DNA of 64,000 bases, from assembly GCF_013346665.1 (NCBI RefSeq), contig NZ_JABVBB010000037.1:1-64000 (forward strand). The letters run 5' to 3'. The notes beneath the pieces were generated by a model. The model was not told the origin of the DNA. It saw nothing but the letters and a program-made list of their open reading frames with translations, and made no database searches. The position numbers and the translations under genes were made by a program. Shown here piece after piece: positions 7,716-18,069 of the stretch. Source of the DNA: Sulfitobacter maritimus (GTDB lineage: Bacteria; Pseudomonadota; Alphaproteobacteria; Rhodobacterales; Rhodobacteraceae). Each line of letters begins with the position of its first letter. Position 1 is the stretch's first letter.

Positions 7716-9269
7716 ATGTTGCACCGCAGCCTGTCCATCTGTCTGATCGCCTTTCTGGCCGCGCCGCTCTGGGCGCAGGATGGGCAGGTGTTGACCAAGG
7801 AATATGACGACGGGGGCATCTACGAAGGCACCTTTCAGGGCGGTCTTCAGCACGGCACCGGCACCTATAAACTGCCCAATGGCTATGAATACACCGGCGA
7901 ATGGGTCGAGGGCGAGATCAAGGGCGAAGGCGTGGCACGCTTTCCCAATGGCTCGGTCTATGAAGGCAATTTCGCCAAGGGAAAGCCGGATGGTCTGGGC
8001 AAGATCACCTTTGCCGACGGCGGCACCTATGAGGGCGAATGGGAAGCCGGTGCAATAATGGGGCAGGGTGTGGCGACCTATGCCAATGGCGTGCGTTATG
8101 AGGGTGGCTTTCGCAATGCCAAACATCACGGCAAGGGCGTGATGCAAAGCCCGGGCGGCTATGAGTACAAGGGCGATTGGGTCGATGGCGTCAAACAGGG
8201 TGTTGGCACGATCACCTATCCAGATGGCGCGGTCTATGAAGGCGAGATCGAAGGCGGCAAGCGCAGTGGCGAAGGCACGCTGACCATGCCGGATGGGCTG
8301 GTCTATGTCGGTCGGTGGAAAGACGGCCAGATCGACGGCACCGGCACGCTGACCCAGCCTAATGGCGATGTTTACGAAGGCACACTGGTTGCCGGACGTC
8401 GCGAGGGCAAGGGCAAGGTCACCTATGAAAACGGTGATGTCTATGAAGGCGACTTCAAAGACGACCGCCGCGATGGGCAAGGCACCTTCACCGGCACCGA
8501 TGGCTATGTCTACACCGGCTCTTGGGTCGCCGGGCAGATCGAGGGCGAGGGACAAGTGACTTACCCTGATGGGTCGGTCTATGTCGGCACCTTCCGCGAT
8601 GATCTGGCGGATGGTACCGGCAAGATCACCTATCCCGACGGCTCCACCTATGAAGGCGAATGGGTGGCTGGCGTGATTGAGGGCGAGGGTGTGGCCACCT
8701 ATACCAATGGTGTGGTCTATGAGGGCGAGTTCAAAGACGCCCGCAACCACGGCCAAGGGGTGATGACCTATGCCGATGGTTATCGCTATGAAGGCGGCTG
8801 GAAAGACGGCCAGCGGCATGGGCAGGGCAAGGCGACCTATCCCGATGGCACGGTCTATGAAGGCGAATTCCGCAATGGGCAGCGGCACGGGCAAGGTAAG
8901 ATCACCATGGCCAGCGGCTTTGTCTATGAGGGCGAATGGACCGAGGGCGAGATTGAGGGCGAAGGCGTGGCTACCTATGCCAATGGCGATGTTTATGAGG
9001 GAACATTCAAGGCTGGCAAACGCCAAGGCACCGGCACCATGCGCTATGCCAGCGGCGAGGAAGCCTCAGGCAATTGGCAGAATGGCGCGTTGAGCGATGG
9101 GACGCCCGAGGCCGCGCCAGAAGGGGAGACTGAGGCCGAGGCGCCGGCCGAGCCATTGCCTGCAGATGAGGCACCTGCTGACGAAGAAACGCCTGAAGCG
9201 GCTGCGCCCGCCGAAGATGTGACAGCTGAGGAAACCCCACCGCCCAGCACCGCAGCCGACGGGGGGTGA
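7716..9269 (+). CDS. exported MORN-repeat protein
   Basis: The 517-residue product has a signal peptide (cleavage near LWAQ, residue 21) and then 18 MORN repeats of exactly 23 residues with no indels, plus a partial nineteenth (about 31-455). The pattern is YEG.....G...G.G...Y.NG... . An acidic Ala/Pro/Glu tail fills the last ~60 residues. MORN repeats form extended beta-hairpin rods that bind lipids or proteins in eukaryotes; in bacteria the role is mostly unknown. Export suggests a periplasmic or surface scaffold. It is divergent from the NadE-like gene with about 200 bases between them, and 4 bases precede the next gene, suggesting an operon. Confidence 0.9.
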   Translation: MLHRSLSICLIAFLAAPLWAQDGQVLTKEYDDGGIYEGTFQGGLQHGTGTYKLPNGYEYTGEWVEGEIKGEGVARFPNGSVYEGNFAKGKPDGLGKITFADGGTYEGEWEAGAIMGQGVATYANGVRYEGGFRNAKHHGKGVMQSPGGYEYKGDWVDGVKQGVGTITYPDGAVYEGEIEGGKRSGEGTLTMPDGLVYVGRWKDGQIDGTGTLTQPNGDVYEGTLVAGRREGKGKVTYENGDVYEGDFKDDRRDGQGTFTGTDGYVYTGSWVAGQIEGEGQVTYPDGSVYVGTFRDDLADGTGKITYPDGSTYEGEWVAGVIEGEGVATYTNGVVYEGEFKDARNHGQGVMTYADGYRYEGGWKDGQRHGQGKATYPDGTVYEGEFRNGQRHGQGKITMASGFVYEGEWTEGEIEGEGVATYANGDVYEGTFKAGKRQGTGTMRYASGEEASGNWQNGALSDGTPEAAPEGETEAEAPAEPLPADEAPADEETPEAAAPAEDVTAEETPPPSTAADGG

Positions 9270-9273
9270 CGCC

Positions 9274-9690
9274 GTGTCTGGGGTGGCGCCGAGCGAGGTG
9301 GTGGCTTTCTTAGAACAGGTCACACCGGAACGGCGTTTTCACGAAGCGGCAACGCTTGATCAGCTTTTTCAGCAGGTTACGGGCTTTGCCCCCCGGCTCT
9401 ACTCTGGCGGCATCCTTGGCTACGGGACTTATGACTACACCTATGCCTCGGGCCATTCCGGCACGTCGCTTGCCACCGGCTTTGCCCCGCGCAAGGCGAA
9501 ACTGTCGATCTATATTATGCCGGGATATGCGGACTTCTCTGCGATCCTGTCTCGTTTGGGCAAACATCGGATCGGCAAGTCTTGCCTCTATCTGAACAAA
9601 CTGGCCGATGCAGACCTCAATGTTCTGGCCGAGCTTATCCGTGCAGGGTTGGCCAATCTGCAAAGCCACTGGCCCGTCCAGCCAACGTGA
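9274..9690 (+). CDS. DUF1801-type protein
   Basis: A 138-residue cytoplasmic protein. Its core (LFQQVTG..PRLYSGGILGYGTYDYTYASG, then FAPRKAKLSIYIMPGY) matches the DUF1801 fold, whose members are small alpha/beta proteins of unknown biochemical function. It starts at GTG 9274, 4 bases after the MORN stop, so it is probably translated with that gene. The spacing links it to the MORN protein but says nothing about a shared task. Confidence 0.78.
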   Translation: MSGVAPSEVVAFLEQVTPERRFHEAATLDQLFQQVTGFAPRLYSGGILGYGTYDYTYASGHSGTSLATGFAPRKAKLSIYIMPGYADFSAILSRLGKHRIGKSCLYLNKLADADLNVLAELIRAGLANLQSHWPVQPT

Positions 9691-9770
9691 ACCGTCGGGC
9701 TCCCACCCCCGCCTTTACTGGACAACGCCCGCGCCCTGTGGCAAGCCCGCGCGCAACAGGAGTACGCCCG

Positions 9771-11108
9771 ATGTCCAACCCCACCGTCACCCGTTTCGCC
9801 CCGTCCCCCACTGGCTATATTCACGTGGGCAACCTGCGCACCGCGCTGATGAACTACCTTATCGCGCGCAAGGCGGGCGGGACATTTATCCTGCGCATCG
9901 ACGACACTGATCCCGAGCGCAGCAAGGAAGAATATGTCGACGGGATCAAGCAAGACCTTGAATGGTTGGGCTTGGAATGGGACCGGGTTGAGCGTCAATC
10001 CGAACGGCTGGACCGCTACCACGCCGCTGCTGACGATCTACGGGCCAAGGGGCGGTTCTATGAGGCGTTTGAGACGCCGACGGAACTGGACCTGAAACGC
10101 AAGAAGCAGCTCAACATGGGAAAGCCGCCAGTTTACGACCGCGCGGCGCTGAACCTCAGCGATTCCGAGAAAGACGCTCTGCGTGCTGAACGGGGTGACG
10201 GGGTGTGGCGGTTCAAGTTGGACCATGAGCGGATCGAATGGGACGACGGTATTCTGGGCGATATCTCCATCGACGCGGCCTCGGTCAGTGACCCGGTGCT
10301 CATTCGCGGCGACGGGCAGATCCTTTATACGCTGGCAAGCGTGGTGGATGACACCGAAATGGGCGTGACCCATGTGGTGCGCGGCTCGGACCATGTGACG
10401 AACACTGCCACGCAGATCCAGATCATGCAGGCGTTGGGCAATGGCGCGGTGCCGTCCTTTGCGCACCATTCGCTGCTCACCGGCCCGCAGGGCGAAGCGC
10501 TGAGCAAACGTCTTGGCACACTGGCGCTGCGCGATCTGCGTGAGCAGGGGGTGCAGCCCTTTGCGCTTTTAAGCCTGATGGCGCGGCTGGGGTCGTCGGA
10601 CCCGGTGGAACTGCGCACCGATATGGCGGCATTGGTTGAGGGGTTTGACATCAACCGCTTTGGCTCTGCCCCGACGAAATTCGATGTGCAGGACCTCTTC
10701 CCGCTGACCGGGCGCTATCTGCAACAACTGCCGCTTGAGGCGGTGAAGGACGACATCATCGCGATGGGCGTGCCAGAGGAAAAAGCCGCGCAGTTCTGGG
10801 CAGTGACGCGCGAGAATATCTCGACGCTCAAAGACCTTGATGCGTGGTGGGTCATGTTCCGCGATGGCGCCGAGCCGGTCATTGCCGAGGAAGACCGCGA
10901 GTTTGTGGCTCAAGCGATGCTGCTGCTGCCCGAGATGCCTTTTGATGAGACCACATGGGGCAGTTGGACCGCGCAGGTGAAAGAAGCAACAGGCCGCAAG
11001 GGTCGGGGGCTGTTCCGGCCTTTGCGTCTGGCGCTGACCGGTCAGGATCACGGGCCGGAGATGGCGCAGGTCATGCCGTTGCTGCAAAATATCAAAGCAC
11101 GCGGCTAG
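9771..11108 (+). CDS. gltX: glutamyl-tRNA synthetase
   Basis: The 445-residue class I aminoacyl-tRNA synthetase charges tRNA-Glu (or tRNA-Gln in organisms that amidate it). The signature FAPSPTGYIHVGN with the HIGH-type HVGN is at residues 7-19. DDTDPERS follows, and the KMSKS-type loop is GEALSKRLG near residue 245. The length and the early SDS-poor catalytic domain resemble the second, shorter GltX paralogue that alphaproteobacteria often carry. The frame is open upstream, but ATG at 9771 has GGAG 9 bases ahead and starts the conserved region. A hairpin follows the stop. Confidence 0.95.
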   Translation: MSNPTVTRFAPSPTGYIHVGNLRTALMNYLIARKAGGTFILRIDDTDPERSKEEYVDGIKQDLEWLGLEWDRVERQSERLDRYHAAADDLRAKGRFYEAFETPTELDLKRKKQLNMGKPPVYDRAALNLSDSEKDALRAERGDGVWRFKLDHERIEWDDGILGDISIDAASVSDPVLIRGDGQILYTLASVVDDTEMGVTHVVRGSDHVTNTATQIQIMQALGNGAVPSFAHHSLLTGPQGEALSKRLGTLALRDLREQGVQPFALLSLMARLGSSDPVELRTDMAALVEGFDINRFGSAPTKFDVQDLFPLTGRYLQQLPLEAVKDDIIAMGVPEEKAAQFWAVTRENISTLKDLDAWWVMFRDGAEPVIAEEDREFVAQAMLLLPEMPFDETTWGSWTAQVKEATGRKGRGLFRPLRLALTGQDHGPEMAQVMPLLQNIKARG

Positions 11109-11122
11109 ATCCGTCTGTCGGA

Positions 11123-11160
11123 CCGGGGGCGCTGCCCCCGGACCCCCGCGGGTATTTTTA
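11123..11160 (+). terminator. hairpin of the GGACCCCCG family behind gltX
   Basis: CCGGGGGC-GCT-GCCCCCGG (11123-11141) is followed by ACCCCCGCGGGTATTTTTA. The same arrangement, less perfect, recurs at 27941-27983. The U-run comes about a dozen bases after the stem, so termination is likely but not textbook. Confidence 0.6.
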
Positions 11161-11303
11161 AAAGGATGAAAAGGGGAGGGCGGTGGCGCTCTCCTTTTTG
11201 CTGTGCGGCTTGTGGTTTCGCGGTGTTGTAGCGATTGTGATCCTATGTGCCGGAACGCTGGCGGGGGTTGCGGGTAGGGCTGGGGATCATGGGGAGGCGG
11301 CGG

Positions 11304-12701
11304 ATGGCATCGGGTGCGCGGGCGACATTTCTGAGGGGCAATCTGTTTCGCCATGTTGCGGTGATGTCGCTGACCTCTTCGGTCGGACTAATGGCGGTGT
11401 TTCTGGTCGATTTCGTCGATATGATTTTTATCGCCATGCTGGGCAAGTCTGAGCTGGCGGCGGCTGTTGGCTATGCCGGGGCGATCCTGTTTTTCACGAC
11501 TTCTTTTGGCATTGGGCTAAGCATCGCTGCGGGCGCGCTGGTGGCACGGGCGCTTGGGCAGGGGGATGACGCGCTGGCGCGGGAGCGGACCACCCATGCG
11601 TTGAGCTATGGCGCGGTCTTTGGGCTGATATTTTCGGTAGCGATTTGGTTGGCGCTGCCCCTGTTGGTGGGGCTCTTGGGCGCCACGGGGGAGACAGCGC
11701 AGCAGGCGGTGTTGTTTTTGCAGATCGTTGTGCCGTCGGTGCCGTTTTTGATCCTTGGGATGATGGGCGGGGCGGTGCTGCGGGCGCATGGGGATGCGCG
11801 GCGGGCGATGTTTGCCACGATTTCTGGCGGGGTGGTGAATGCAGTGTTGGACCCGATCCTGATTTTTGGGTTGGATCTGGAACTGACGGGCGCGGCGATT
11901 GCGTCGTCCATCGCGCGGGTGGTGATCGCGGGCATGGCAATGTGGCCGCTGTTTCGGCATCACGGCGGGGTGGCGGCGCCGCGTTTGGCGGGGATGGCGC
12001 GGGATCTTGGGCCGGTGCTGTCAATCGCTTTTCCCGCCATTCTTGCACAGATCGCCACGCCTGTGGGGCAAGCCTATGTCACCCGCGCGATGGCGGGCTA
12101 TGGCGAAGCGGCAGTGGCCGGCATGGCGATCGTGACGCGGATGATGCCGGTGGCATTTGGCGTGATTTTCGCGCTGTCGGGGGCTGTGGGGCCGATCATC
12201 GGGCAGAACTTTGGGGCGGGGGATTTGCACCGGGTGCGGCGCGGCTTTGATGCGGCGGTGGTTTTTGTTGCCGTGGTGATCGTTGTGGTGTCGACTGCGC
12301 TTTATTTCATGCGCGAAATGATTGCGGCGCTGTTTGAGGCGGAGGGGGTCACCCGCGAGTTGATCTATCTGTTTTGCGGGCCGCTGGCGCTGGCGTTTTT
12401 CTTTCCCGGTGTGATGTTTGTGGCCAATGCCACCTTCAACAACATGGGGCGGCCCTTCCTGTCGACCTTTACCAATTGGGGGCGCAATGCGGTGGCGCTC
12501 ATTCCGCTTGTTTGGCTCGGTTCGGTTCTGTTTGGCGCCCCCGGCGTCTTGATCGGGCAGTTTGCCGCCGGGGTTGTGTTTGGCAGCGTGGCTTGGGTGC
12601 TGGCGCGGCGCACGATTGCGCGGGGCGGCAGGCCCGGGGTGCGGTCAGAAATTTTTGGCCGCGAAGGCCGCCTCATGGCGTTGTTTCACGCGCGCCGATA
12701 A
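11304..12701 (+). CDS. MATE-family efflux transporter
   Basis: A 465-residue inner-membrane protein with about twelve hydrophobic segments in two halves, typical of MATE (multidrug and toxin extrusion) antiporters that use Na+ or H+ gradients. Family features include the early VDFVDMIFIAMLG segment, ARALGQGD after the second helix and the second-half match GPIIGQNFGAGD. The substrate cannot be inferred. GGGGAGG lies 6 bases before ATG 11304; upstream ATGs at 11247 and 11289 are less well placed. Its 3' end overlaps the convergent gene that follows by 57 bases. Confidence 0.92.
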   Translation: MASGARATFLRGNLFRHVAVMSLTSSVGLMAVFLVDFVDMIFIAMLGKSELAAAVGYAGAILFFTTSFGIGLSIAAGALVARALGQGDDALARERTTHALSYGAVFGLIFSVAIWLALPLLVGLLGATGETAQQAVLFLQIVVPSVPFLILGMMGGAVLRAHGDARRAMFATISGGVVNAVLDPILIFGLDLELTGAAIASSIARVVIAGMAMWPLFRHHGGVAAPRLAGMARDLGPVLSIAFPAILAQIATPVGQAYVTRAMAGYGEAAVAGMAIVTRMMPVAFGVIFALSGAVGPIIGQNFGAGDLHRVRRGFDAAVVFVAVVIVVVSTALYFMREMIAALFEAEGVTRELIYLFCGPLALAFFFPGVMFVANATFNNMGRPFLSTFTNWGRNAVALIPLVWLGSVLFGAPGVLIGQFAAGVVFGSVAWVLARRTIARGGRPGVRSEIFGREGRLMALFHARR

Positions 12702-13235
12702 GCGGTTTATGTGGTGGTCGACCACCGCGGTTTCCTCATCCGTCAGCGTCTGGTGGCGGGGGTAGAGGGGGGCTGCGCGGTCGTCAAGGATGGGGGTGTC
12801 CCAGCCGTCTGTCGTGTCGAAGAAACGCGCCGCGCCATCTGTGCCGAATTCGCGCAGGAAACCTTGGACCACCACGTCGAGATAGCTCAGCAGGATGACA
12901 TGATCGCCATCGTTGACCGCGATTTCCGGCGGGATGGCGTAGTGCGCGATGTCGGGCGCGGGGACCAGATCATGCACCACTGCGCCGCCTGAGGCGTGGC
13001 GTTCGTAGCTGTATTCGCGTTGGTCAAGTGCGGCCCAATCGGCACCCGGCACGGCGGCGATCAGACCGTCGATGCGGGTTGCCGGGTCCTGCACCACGGA
13101 AAGGTAGACGATATCGCGCCCTTCGGTGCGCACCCATTGGCGCCGCCAGCCGTCAAGCTGCGCCGGGCGGGCGTCGGGGTAGCTGTGGGTGTTGCGGTTC
13201 ACGAGGCTGCCGTAGCCAAAGAAATAGGGGGTCAT
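12645..13235 (-). CDS. gamma-glutamylcyclotransferase-fold (AIG2-like) protein
   Basis: The 196-residue product starts MTPYFFGYGSLVN, the substrate-binding YGSL motif of the GGCT/AIG2 fold, and continues with DGLIAAVPGADWAALDQRE, where the family's barrel and acidic residue occur. Members cyclise gamma-glutamyl amines or have unknown roles. The second half (RFFDTTDGWDTPILDDR...YPRHQTL) is not part of the minimal fold and may be a lineage-specific extension. It runs convergently into the MATE gene and overlaps it by 57 bases, so the two transcripts are antisense there. Confidence 0.72.
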   Translation of the reverse strand: MTPYFFGYGSLVNRNTHSYPDARPAQLDGWRRQWVRTEGRDIVYLSVVQDPATRIDGLIAAVPGADWAALDQREYSYERHASGGAVVHDLVPAPDIAHYAIPPEIAVNDGDHVILLSYLDVVVQGFLREFGTDGAARFFDTTDGWDTPILDDRAAPLYPRHQTLTDEETAVVDHHINRLSARVKQRHEAAFAAKNF

Positions 13236-13340
13236 CAGGGGTGCTTTCCGATTGCCGTGTTGCCGCTACCAAAACATGTGTCGCATCGGCCCACAACCAT
13301 GCTTGACGCAGAGGTATGCCGCAGCATACGAAAGGGCCAA

Positions 13341-13500
13341 TCGTCACGGGAGAATCGGTTAACACCGATGCCGAAGGAGCAACCGCCCCGGAAACTCTCA
13401 GGCCCCAGGACCGTGACGTGACCAAAGACTCTGGAGAGAGGCGCGGATGCGCACGCCGAAGGGATAACGATCTCAGGCGGAAGGACAGAGGGGGCATCAT
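13341..13500 (+). ncRNA. tandem glycine riboswitch (gcvT motif)
   Basis: Two glycine aptamers in series precede gcvT. The first shows CGGGAGA, GCCGAAGGAGCAA, AACTCTCAGGC, AGGACCGTGACG and closes with GACTCTGGAGAG. The second shows CGCCGAAGGGATAACGATC, TCTCAGGC and GGAAGGACAGAGG. These are the conserved cores of the known glycine riboswitch, which turns on the cleavage system when glycine is high. It lies 74 bases upstream of gcvT in the same direction. Confidence 0.95.
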
Positions 13501-13573
13501 GCGCGGCGATAGCGGCGCTAAGGTGCCGGCGTGGTCATAAGGTCATCCGGAAGCGACAGGAAAGGCGAACCGG

Positions 13574-14707
13574 ATGAGCGATCTCAAGCAGACGGCATTG
13601 CATGATTTGCATGTGGAACTGGGGGCCAAGATGGTGCCCTTTGCGGGCTATTCCATGCCCGTGCAATACCCCCTTGGCGTGATGAAGGAACATCTGCACA
13701 CTCGCGCTGCCGCCGGGTTGTTCGATGTGAGCCATATGGGGCAGGTCGTGCTGCGGGCGAAATCTGGCAGCTACGAAGATGCGGCCTTGGCGTTGGAGCG
13801 GCTGGTGCCGGTCGATGTTCTGGGCTTGGGCGAGATGCGCCAGCGCTATGCCATGTTTACCGATACCACGGGCGGTATCTTGGACGATCTGATGCTGGCG
13901 AATATGGGTGATCACATTTTCGTCGTGGTCAATGCAGGCTGTAAGGATGACGACATCGCGCTGATGAAAGAAGCGCTGTCGGACAGTTGCGCGATCGAAG
14001 TGCTGGAAGATCGCGCGTTGCTCGCGTTGCAGGGGCCACAGGCCGAAGCCGTTTTGGCGAAGTTGCAGCCCGCCGTTGCGGATATGAAATTCATGGATGT
14101 GGCGCAGGACGTCGATCTTGATGGGGTCCAAGCCACGATCTCGCGCTCTGGCTATACCGGCGAAGATGGGTATGAAATCTCGGTCGCCAATGATGATGCG
14201 GAGACGCTGGCGCGCCGGTTGTTGGCGATGGATGAAGTCGCGCCGATCGGTCTTGGCGCGCGCGACAGTTTGCGGCTGGAAAGCGGTCTGTGTCTCTATG
14301 GCCATGACATCGACACCACCACCACACCGGTCGAGGCGGGGCTGAACTGGGCCATCCAGAAGGTGCGGCGCGAAGACGGAGAACGGGCCGGCGGCTTCCC
14401 CGGCGCGGGTGTCGTGCTGCAACAGCTTGCCGATGGCGCCGTGCGCAAGCGGGTGGGTCTATTGCCCGAGGGTCGCGCACCGATGCGCGAAGGGGTGGCG
14501 ATCTATGATGCGGCTGAAGGCGGCAATGAAGTGGGCAAAGTGACCTCCGGCGGCTTTGGTCCGACGGTTGGCGGCCCGGTTGCCATGGGCTATGTCACCG
14601 CCGAGCATGCGAAGGTCGATACGCCGCTTTGGGGCGAGGTACGCGGCAAGCGCTTGCCACTGACTGTCACGAAAATGCCGTTCGTTGCGGCGAACGTCAA
14701 ACGCTGA
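13574..14707 (+). CDS. gcvT: aminomethyltransferase (glycine cleavage T protein)
   Basis: This cytoplasmic enzyme moves the aminomethyl carbon from the lipoyl arm of H protein to tetrahydrofolate, releasing ammonia. The 377-residue product has the N-terminal TALHDLHVELGAKMVPFAGY start, HMGQ..., the folate-domain motif SRSGYTGEDGYEI and LRLESGLCLYGHD, with the C-terminal barrel (EVGKVTSGG.GPTVGGPVAMGYV). It is first in a gcvT-gcvH-gcvP operon under the glycine riboswitch. AGGAAAGG precedes the ATG. Confidence 0.96.
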   Translation: MSDLKQTALHDLHVELGAKMVPFAGYSMPVQYPLGVMKEHLHTRAAAGLFDVSHMGQVVLRAKSGSYEDAALALERLVPVDVLGLGEMRQRYAMFTDTTGGILDDLMLANMGDHIFVVVNAGCKDDDIALMKEALSDSCAIEVLEDRALLALQGPQAEAVLAKLQPAVADMKFMDVAQDVDLDGVQATISRSGYTGEDGYEISVANDDAETLARRLLAMDEVAPIGLGARDSLRLESGLCLYGHDIDTTTTPVEAGLNWAIQKVRREDGERAGGFPGAGVVLQQLADGAVRKRVGLLPEGRAPMREGVAIYDAAEGGNEVGKVTSGGFGPTVGGPVAMGYVTAEHAKVDTPLWGEVRGKRLPLTVTKMPFVAANVKR

Positions 14708-14728
14708 ACCTACACAGGGATGATTAAG

Positions 14729-15088
14729 ATGAAATTTACCGAAGAACATGAATGGCTGCGCGTCGAGGGTGACGAAGTGGTCGTGGGCATCACCACGCAC
14801 GCCGCAGAGCAGTTGGGCGATGTCGTATTCGTGGAACTGCCCGACGAAGGCACCACCGTCAGCAAGGATGACGAAGTGGTCGTGATCGAATCCGTCAAGG
14901 CGGCGTCAGACATCCTTGCCCCCATCGATGGTGAGATCACCGAGGTGAACAGCACGCTCACCGACAACCCCAGCATGGTGAATGATGATCCGCAGGGCGA
15001 GGCGTGGTTCTTCAAGCTGAAGTTCACCGACGCCAGCCAGATGGACGACTTCATGGACGAAGCGACCTATCAGAAATTCATCGGCTGA
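14729..15088 (+). CDS. gcvH: glycine cleavage system H protein
   Basis: This 119-residue carrier shuttles the methylamine intermediate between P and T proteins on a lipoyl-lysine. The lipoylation site is visible in [10 protein letters not shown], and the opening [10 protein letters not shown] and the end WFFKLKFTD are family hallmarks. ATG at 14729 is preferred: CAGGG lies 9 bases upstream and it gives the usual N terminus. An in-frame ATG at 14720 sits directly on that ribosome site. It is 21 bases after gcvT and in the same operon. Confidence 0.96.
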   Translation: MKFTEEHEWLRVEGDEVVVGITTHAAEQLGDVVFVELPDEGTTVSKDDEVVVIESVKAASDILAPIDGEITEVNSTLTDNPSMVNDDPQGEAWFFKLKFTDASQMDDFMDEATYQKFIG

Positions 15089-15201
15089 ATGGCCTTGGTG
15101 TCGGCGTGTCCGGCACCGCGAACCGACCGATTGCGTCGCCCCCCTGGGCGGCGCTTGTAAACAAGGGGGCGCCGCTGCTGCGCCGTGACGAGGAACCCGA
15201 C

Positions 15202-18048
15202 ATGAGCTTTAAGCCCACCGATTATTTGCCCTATGATTTCGCCAACCGGCGTCACATTGGCCCGTCCCCTTCCGAAATGTCGCAGATGCTCGACACTGTG
15301 GGCGCCGAAAGCCTTGATGCGTTGATCGACGACACGCTGCCCAAGGCGATCCGCGCCAAGGAGCCGCTTGATTTTGGTAAGGCGATGAGCGAGCGCGAAG
15401 TGCTGGAGCATATGCGCACGATCGCGGGCAAGAACAAGGTGCTCACCAGTTTGATTGGGCAGGGGTATCACGGCACCGTCACCCCGCCTGCGATCCAGCG
15501 CAACATCCTTGAAAACCCCGCCTGGTACACGGCCTATACACCTTACCAGCCCGAAATTTCGCAGGGCCGTCTTGAGGCGCTGTTGAACTTCCAGACCATG
15601 GTCAGCGATCTGACCGGGCTTGAGGTTGCCAATGCCTCGTTGCTCGATGAGGCCACCGCCTGTGCCGAAGCGATGACGATGGCGCTGCGTTTGGCCAAGT
15701 CGAAAGCCAAGGCTTTCTTTGTGGACCGCGACTGCCATCCGCAGAACATCGCCGTGATGAAAACCCGCGCTGAACCGTTGGGCATTGAAATCATCATCGG
15801 CGATCCCGACAAGATGGAGGCCGACAAGGTCTTTGGCGCGATCTTCCAATACCCCGGCACCTATGGCCATGTGCGCGACTTCACCGATCACATGACAGCT
15901 CTGCATGACGCCAAGGCGGTAGGCATCGTTACCGCTGACCCGCTGGCCCTGACCCTGTTGAAAGAACCGGGCGCGATGGGCGCGGACATTGCCGTGGGCA
16001 GCACACAGCGCTTTGGCGTGCCCGAAGGCTACGGTGGCCCGCACGCGGCCTATATGGCCTGCCGCGATTCTATGAAACGCGCGATGCCGGGGCGGATTGT
16101 CGGCGTCTCCATCGACGCTCATGGCAACCGCGCCTACCGTCTGTCCCTGCAGACCCGCGAGCAGCACATTCGGCGTGAGAAGGCGACCTCGAACGTCTGT
16201 ACCGCACAGGCGCTCTTGGCGGTCATGGCGTCAATGTACGCCGTGTTCCATGGCCCGGAAGGCCTGAAAGCCATCGCGCAGCGCATCCACCGCAAGACTG
16301 TGCGTCTGGCGAAAGGGTTGGAGGACGCGGGCTTTAAGGTCGACCCAAAGGTCTATTTCGACACGATCACCGTCGATGTCGGCCCCTTGCAGGCCGCGGT
16401 GATGAAATCCGCTGTGGACGAGGGCATCAACCTGCGCCGCGTGGGCGAGACCCGCGTTGGTATTTCGCTAGATGAACGCACCCGCCCGGACACCATCGAA
16501 GCGGTCTGGCGCGCCTTTGGCATCCGTCAGGCCGATGACAACTTCACGCCAGAGTATCGTTTGCCCGATGCCATGGTGCGGACGAGCAAGTATCTGACCC
16601 ACCCGATCTTCCACATGAACCGGGCCGAGACCGAGATGATGCGCTATATGCGCCGCTTGGCCGACCGCGATCTGGCACTGGACCGGGCGATGATCCCGCT
16701 GGGGTCTTGCACCATGAAGCTGAACTCAGCGGCGGAAATGATGCCGGTGACATGGCGGGAGTTTTCGCTGATCCACCCCTTCGTGCCTGCTGATCAGGCG
16801 CTTGGCTATAAGGAGATGATCGACGATCTCAGCGACAAGCTCTGCGAGATCACCGGCTATGACGCGATCTCTATGCAGCCGAACTCTGGCGCGCAGGGGG
16901 AATATGCGGGTCTGCTCTCCATCGCCGCTTACCACCGCGAACAGGGGCAGGGGCACCGCAACATCTGCCTCATCCCGATGAGCGCGCATGGCACCAACCC
17001 GGCATCGGCGCAGATGGTCGGCTGGAAGGTTGTGGTGATTAAGACCGCTTCCAATGGTGACATCGACCTTGATGATTTCCGTGCCAAGGCCGAGCAGCAC
17101 AGTGAGAACCTCGCCGGTTGCATGATCACCTATCCCTCGACCCACGGCGTGTTTGAGGAAACCGTGCATGAGGTCACCAAGATCACTCACGACCACGGCG
17201 GTCAGGTCTATATCGACGGGGCCAATATGAACGCCATGGTGGGGCTCTCGCGCCCCGGCGATCTGGGCGGCGACGTGAGCCACCTGAACCTGCACAAGAC
17301 CTTCTGCATCCCGCATGGCGGCGGCGGCCCCGGCATGGGGCCGATCGGTGTGAAAGCGCATTTGATCCCGCATCTGCCGGGCCACCCGAATGAAGATGGC
17401 GCGGCGGTCTCGGCGGCGCCCTACGGTTCGCCTTCGCTGTTGCCGATCTCTTGGTCCTACTGCCTGATGATGGGCGGCGACGGGCTGACACAGGCGACGC
17501 GGGTTGCGATCCTGAACGCCAACTACATCGCCAAGCGTCTCGAAGGGGCTTACGACGTGCTCTACAAAGGGCCGAGCGGACGGGTGGCGCATGAGTGCAT
17601 CATCGACGTGCGCCCCTATGAGGAAACGGCAGGCGTGACCAACGAAGACGTCGCCAAACGTCTGGTCGACTGCGGCTTCCACGCGCCGACGATGTCTTGG
17701 CCGGTGGCGGGCACGTTAATGGTGGAGCCGACGGAGAGCGAGACCAAGGCCGAGCTCGACCGCTTCTGCGATGCCATGCTGGCGATCCGCGAGGAAATCC
17801 GCGAGATTGAAGAAGGCCGCATGGACCGCGCCAACAACCCACTTAAGAACGCGCCGCACACGGTCGAAGATCTGGTCGTGGAATGGGGTGACCGTCCCTA
17901 CAGCCGCGAGCAGGGTTGCTTCCCGCCCGGCGCCTTCCGCGTCGACAAATACTGGCCGCCGGTCAACCGCGTCGACAATGTGCATGGCGACCGCAACCTG
18001 ATCTGTACCTGCCCGCCGCTGGAAGACTACGCCGAAGCGGCTGAGTAA
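15202..18048 (+). CDS. gcvP: glycine dehydrogenase (decarboxylating), P protein
   Basis: The 948-residue PLP enzyme decarboxylates glycine and loads the remaining methylamine on H protein. Both halves of the fused homodimer-like chain are present. The PLP lysine lies in [18 protein letters not shown] in the second half, and the N terminus reads [14 protein letters not shown]. The full length equals the single-chain form, not the split GcvPA/PB type. ATG 15202 has GAGGA upstream; the frame extends to 15004 without support. A hairpin lies between its stop and the convergent ybbP-like gene. Confidence 0.96.
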   Translation: MSFKPTDYLPYDFANRRHIGPSPSEMSQMLDTVGAESLDALIDDTLPKAIRAKEPLDFGKAMSEREVLEHMRTIAGKNKVLTSLIGQGYHGTVTPPAIQRNILENPAWYTAYTPYQPEISQGRLEALLNFQTMVSDLTGLEVANASLLDEATACAEAMTMALRLAKSKAKAFFVDRDCHPQNIAVMKTRAEPLGIEIIIGDPDKMEADKVFGAIFQYPGTYGHVRDFTDHMTALHDAKAVGIVTADPLALTLLKEPGAMGADIAVGSTQRFGVPEGYGGPHAAYMACRDSMKRAMPGRIVGVSIDAHGNRAYRLSLQTREQHIRREKATSNVCTAQALLAVMASMYAVFHGPEGLKAIAQRIHRKTVRLAKGLEDAGFKVDPKVYFDTITVDVGPLQAAVMKSAVDEGINLRRVGETRVGISLDERTRPDTIEAVWRAFGIRQADDNFTPEYRLPDAMVRTSKYLTHPIFHMNRAETEMMRYMRRLADRDLALDRAMIPLGSCTMKLNSAAEMMPVTWREFSLIHPFVPADQALGYKEMIDDLSDKLCEITGYDAISMQPNSGAQGEYAGLLSIAAYHREQGQGHRNICLIPMSAHGTNPASAQMVGWKVVVIKTASNGDIDLDDFRAKAEQHSENLAGCMITYPSTHGVFEETVHEVTKITHDHGGQVYIDGANMNAMVGLSRPGDLGGDVSHLNLHKTFCIPHGGGGPGMGPIGVKAHLIPHLPGHPNEDGAAVSAAPYGSPSLLPISWSYCLMMGGDGLTQATRVAILNANYIAKRLEGAYDVLYKGPSGRVAHECIIDVRPYEETAGVTNEDVAKRLVDCGFHAPTMSWPVAGTLMVEPTESETKAELDRFCDAMLAIREEIREIEEGRMDRANNPLKNAPHTVEDLVVEWGDRPYSREQGCFPPGAFRVDKYWPPVNRVDNVHGDRNLICTCPPLEDYAEAAE

Positions 18049-18069
18049 TCAGACCACCAAGACAGCCAG

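Noticed and set aside
7668-9026. Open frame of 452 codons antisense to the MORN gene, itself repetitive
   Set aside because: It mirrors the 69-base periodicity of the MORN repeats; a codon choice that keeps one antisense frame open repeats 18 times. It has no ribosome site or family resemblance.
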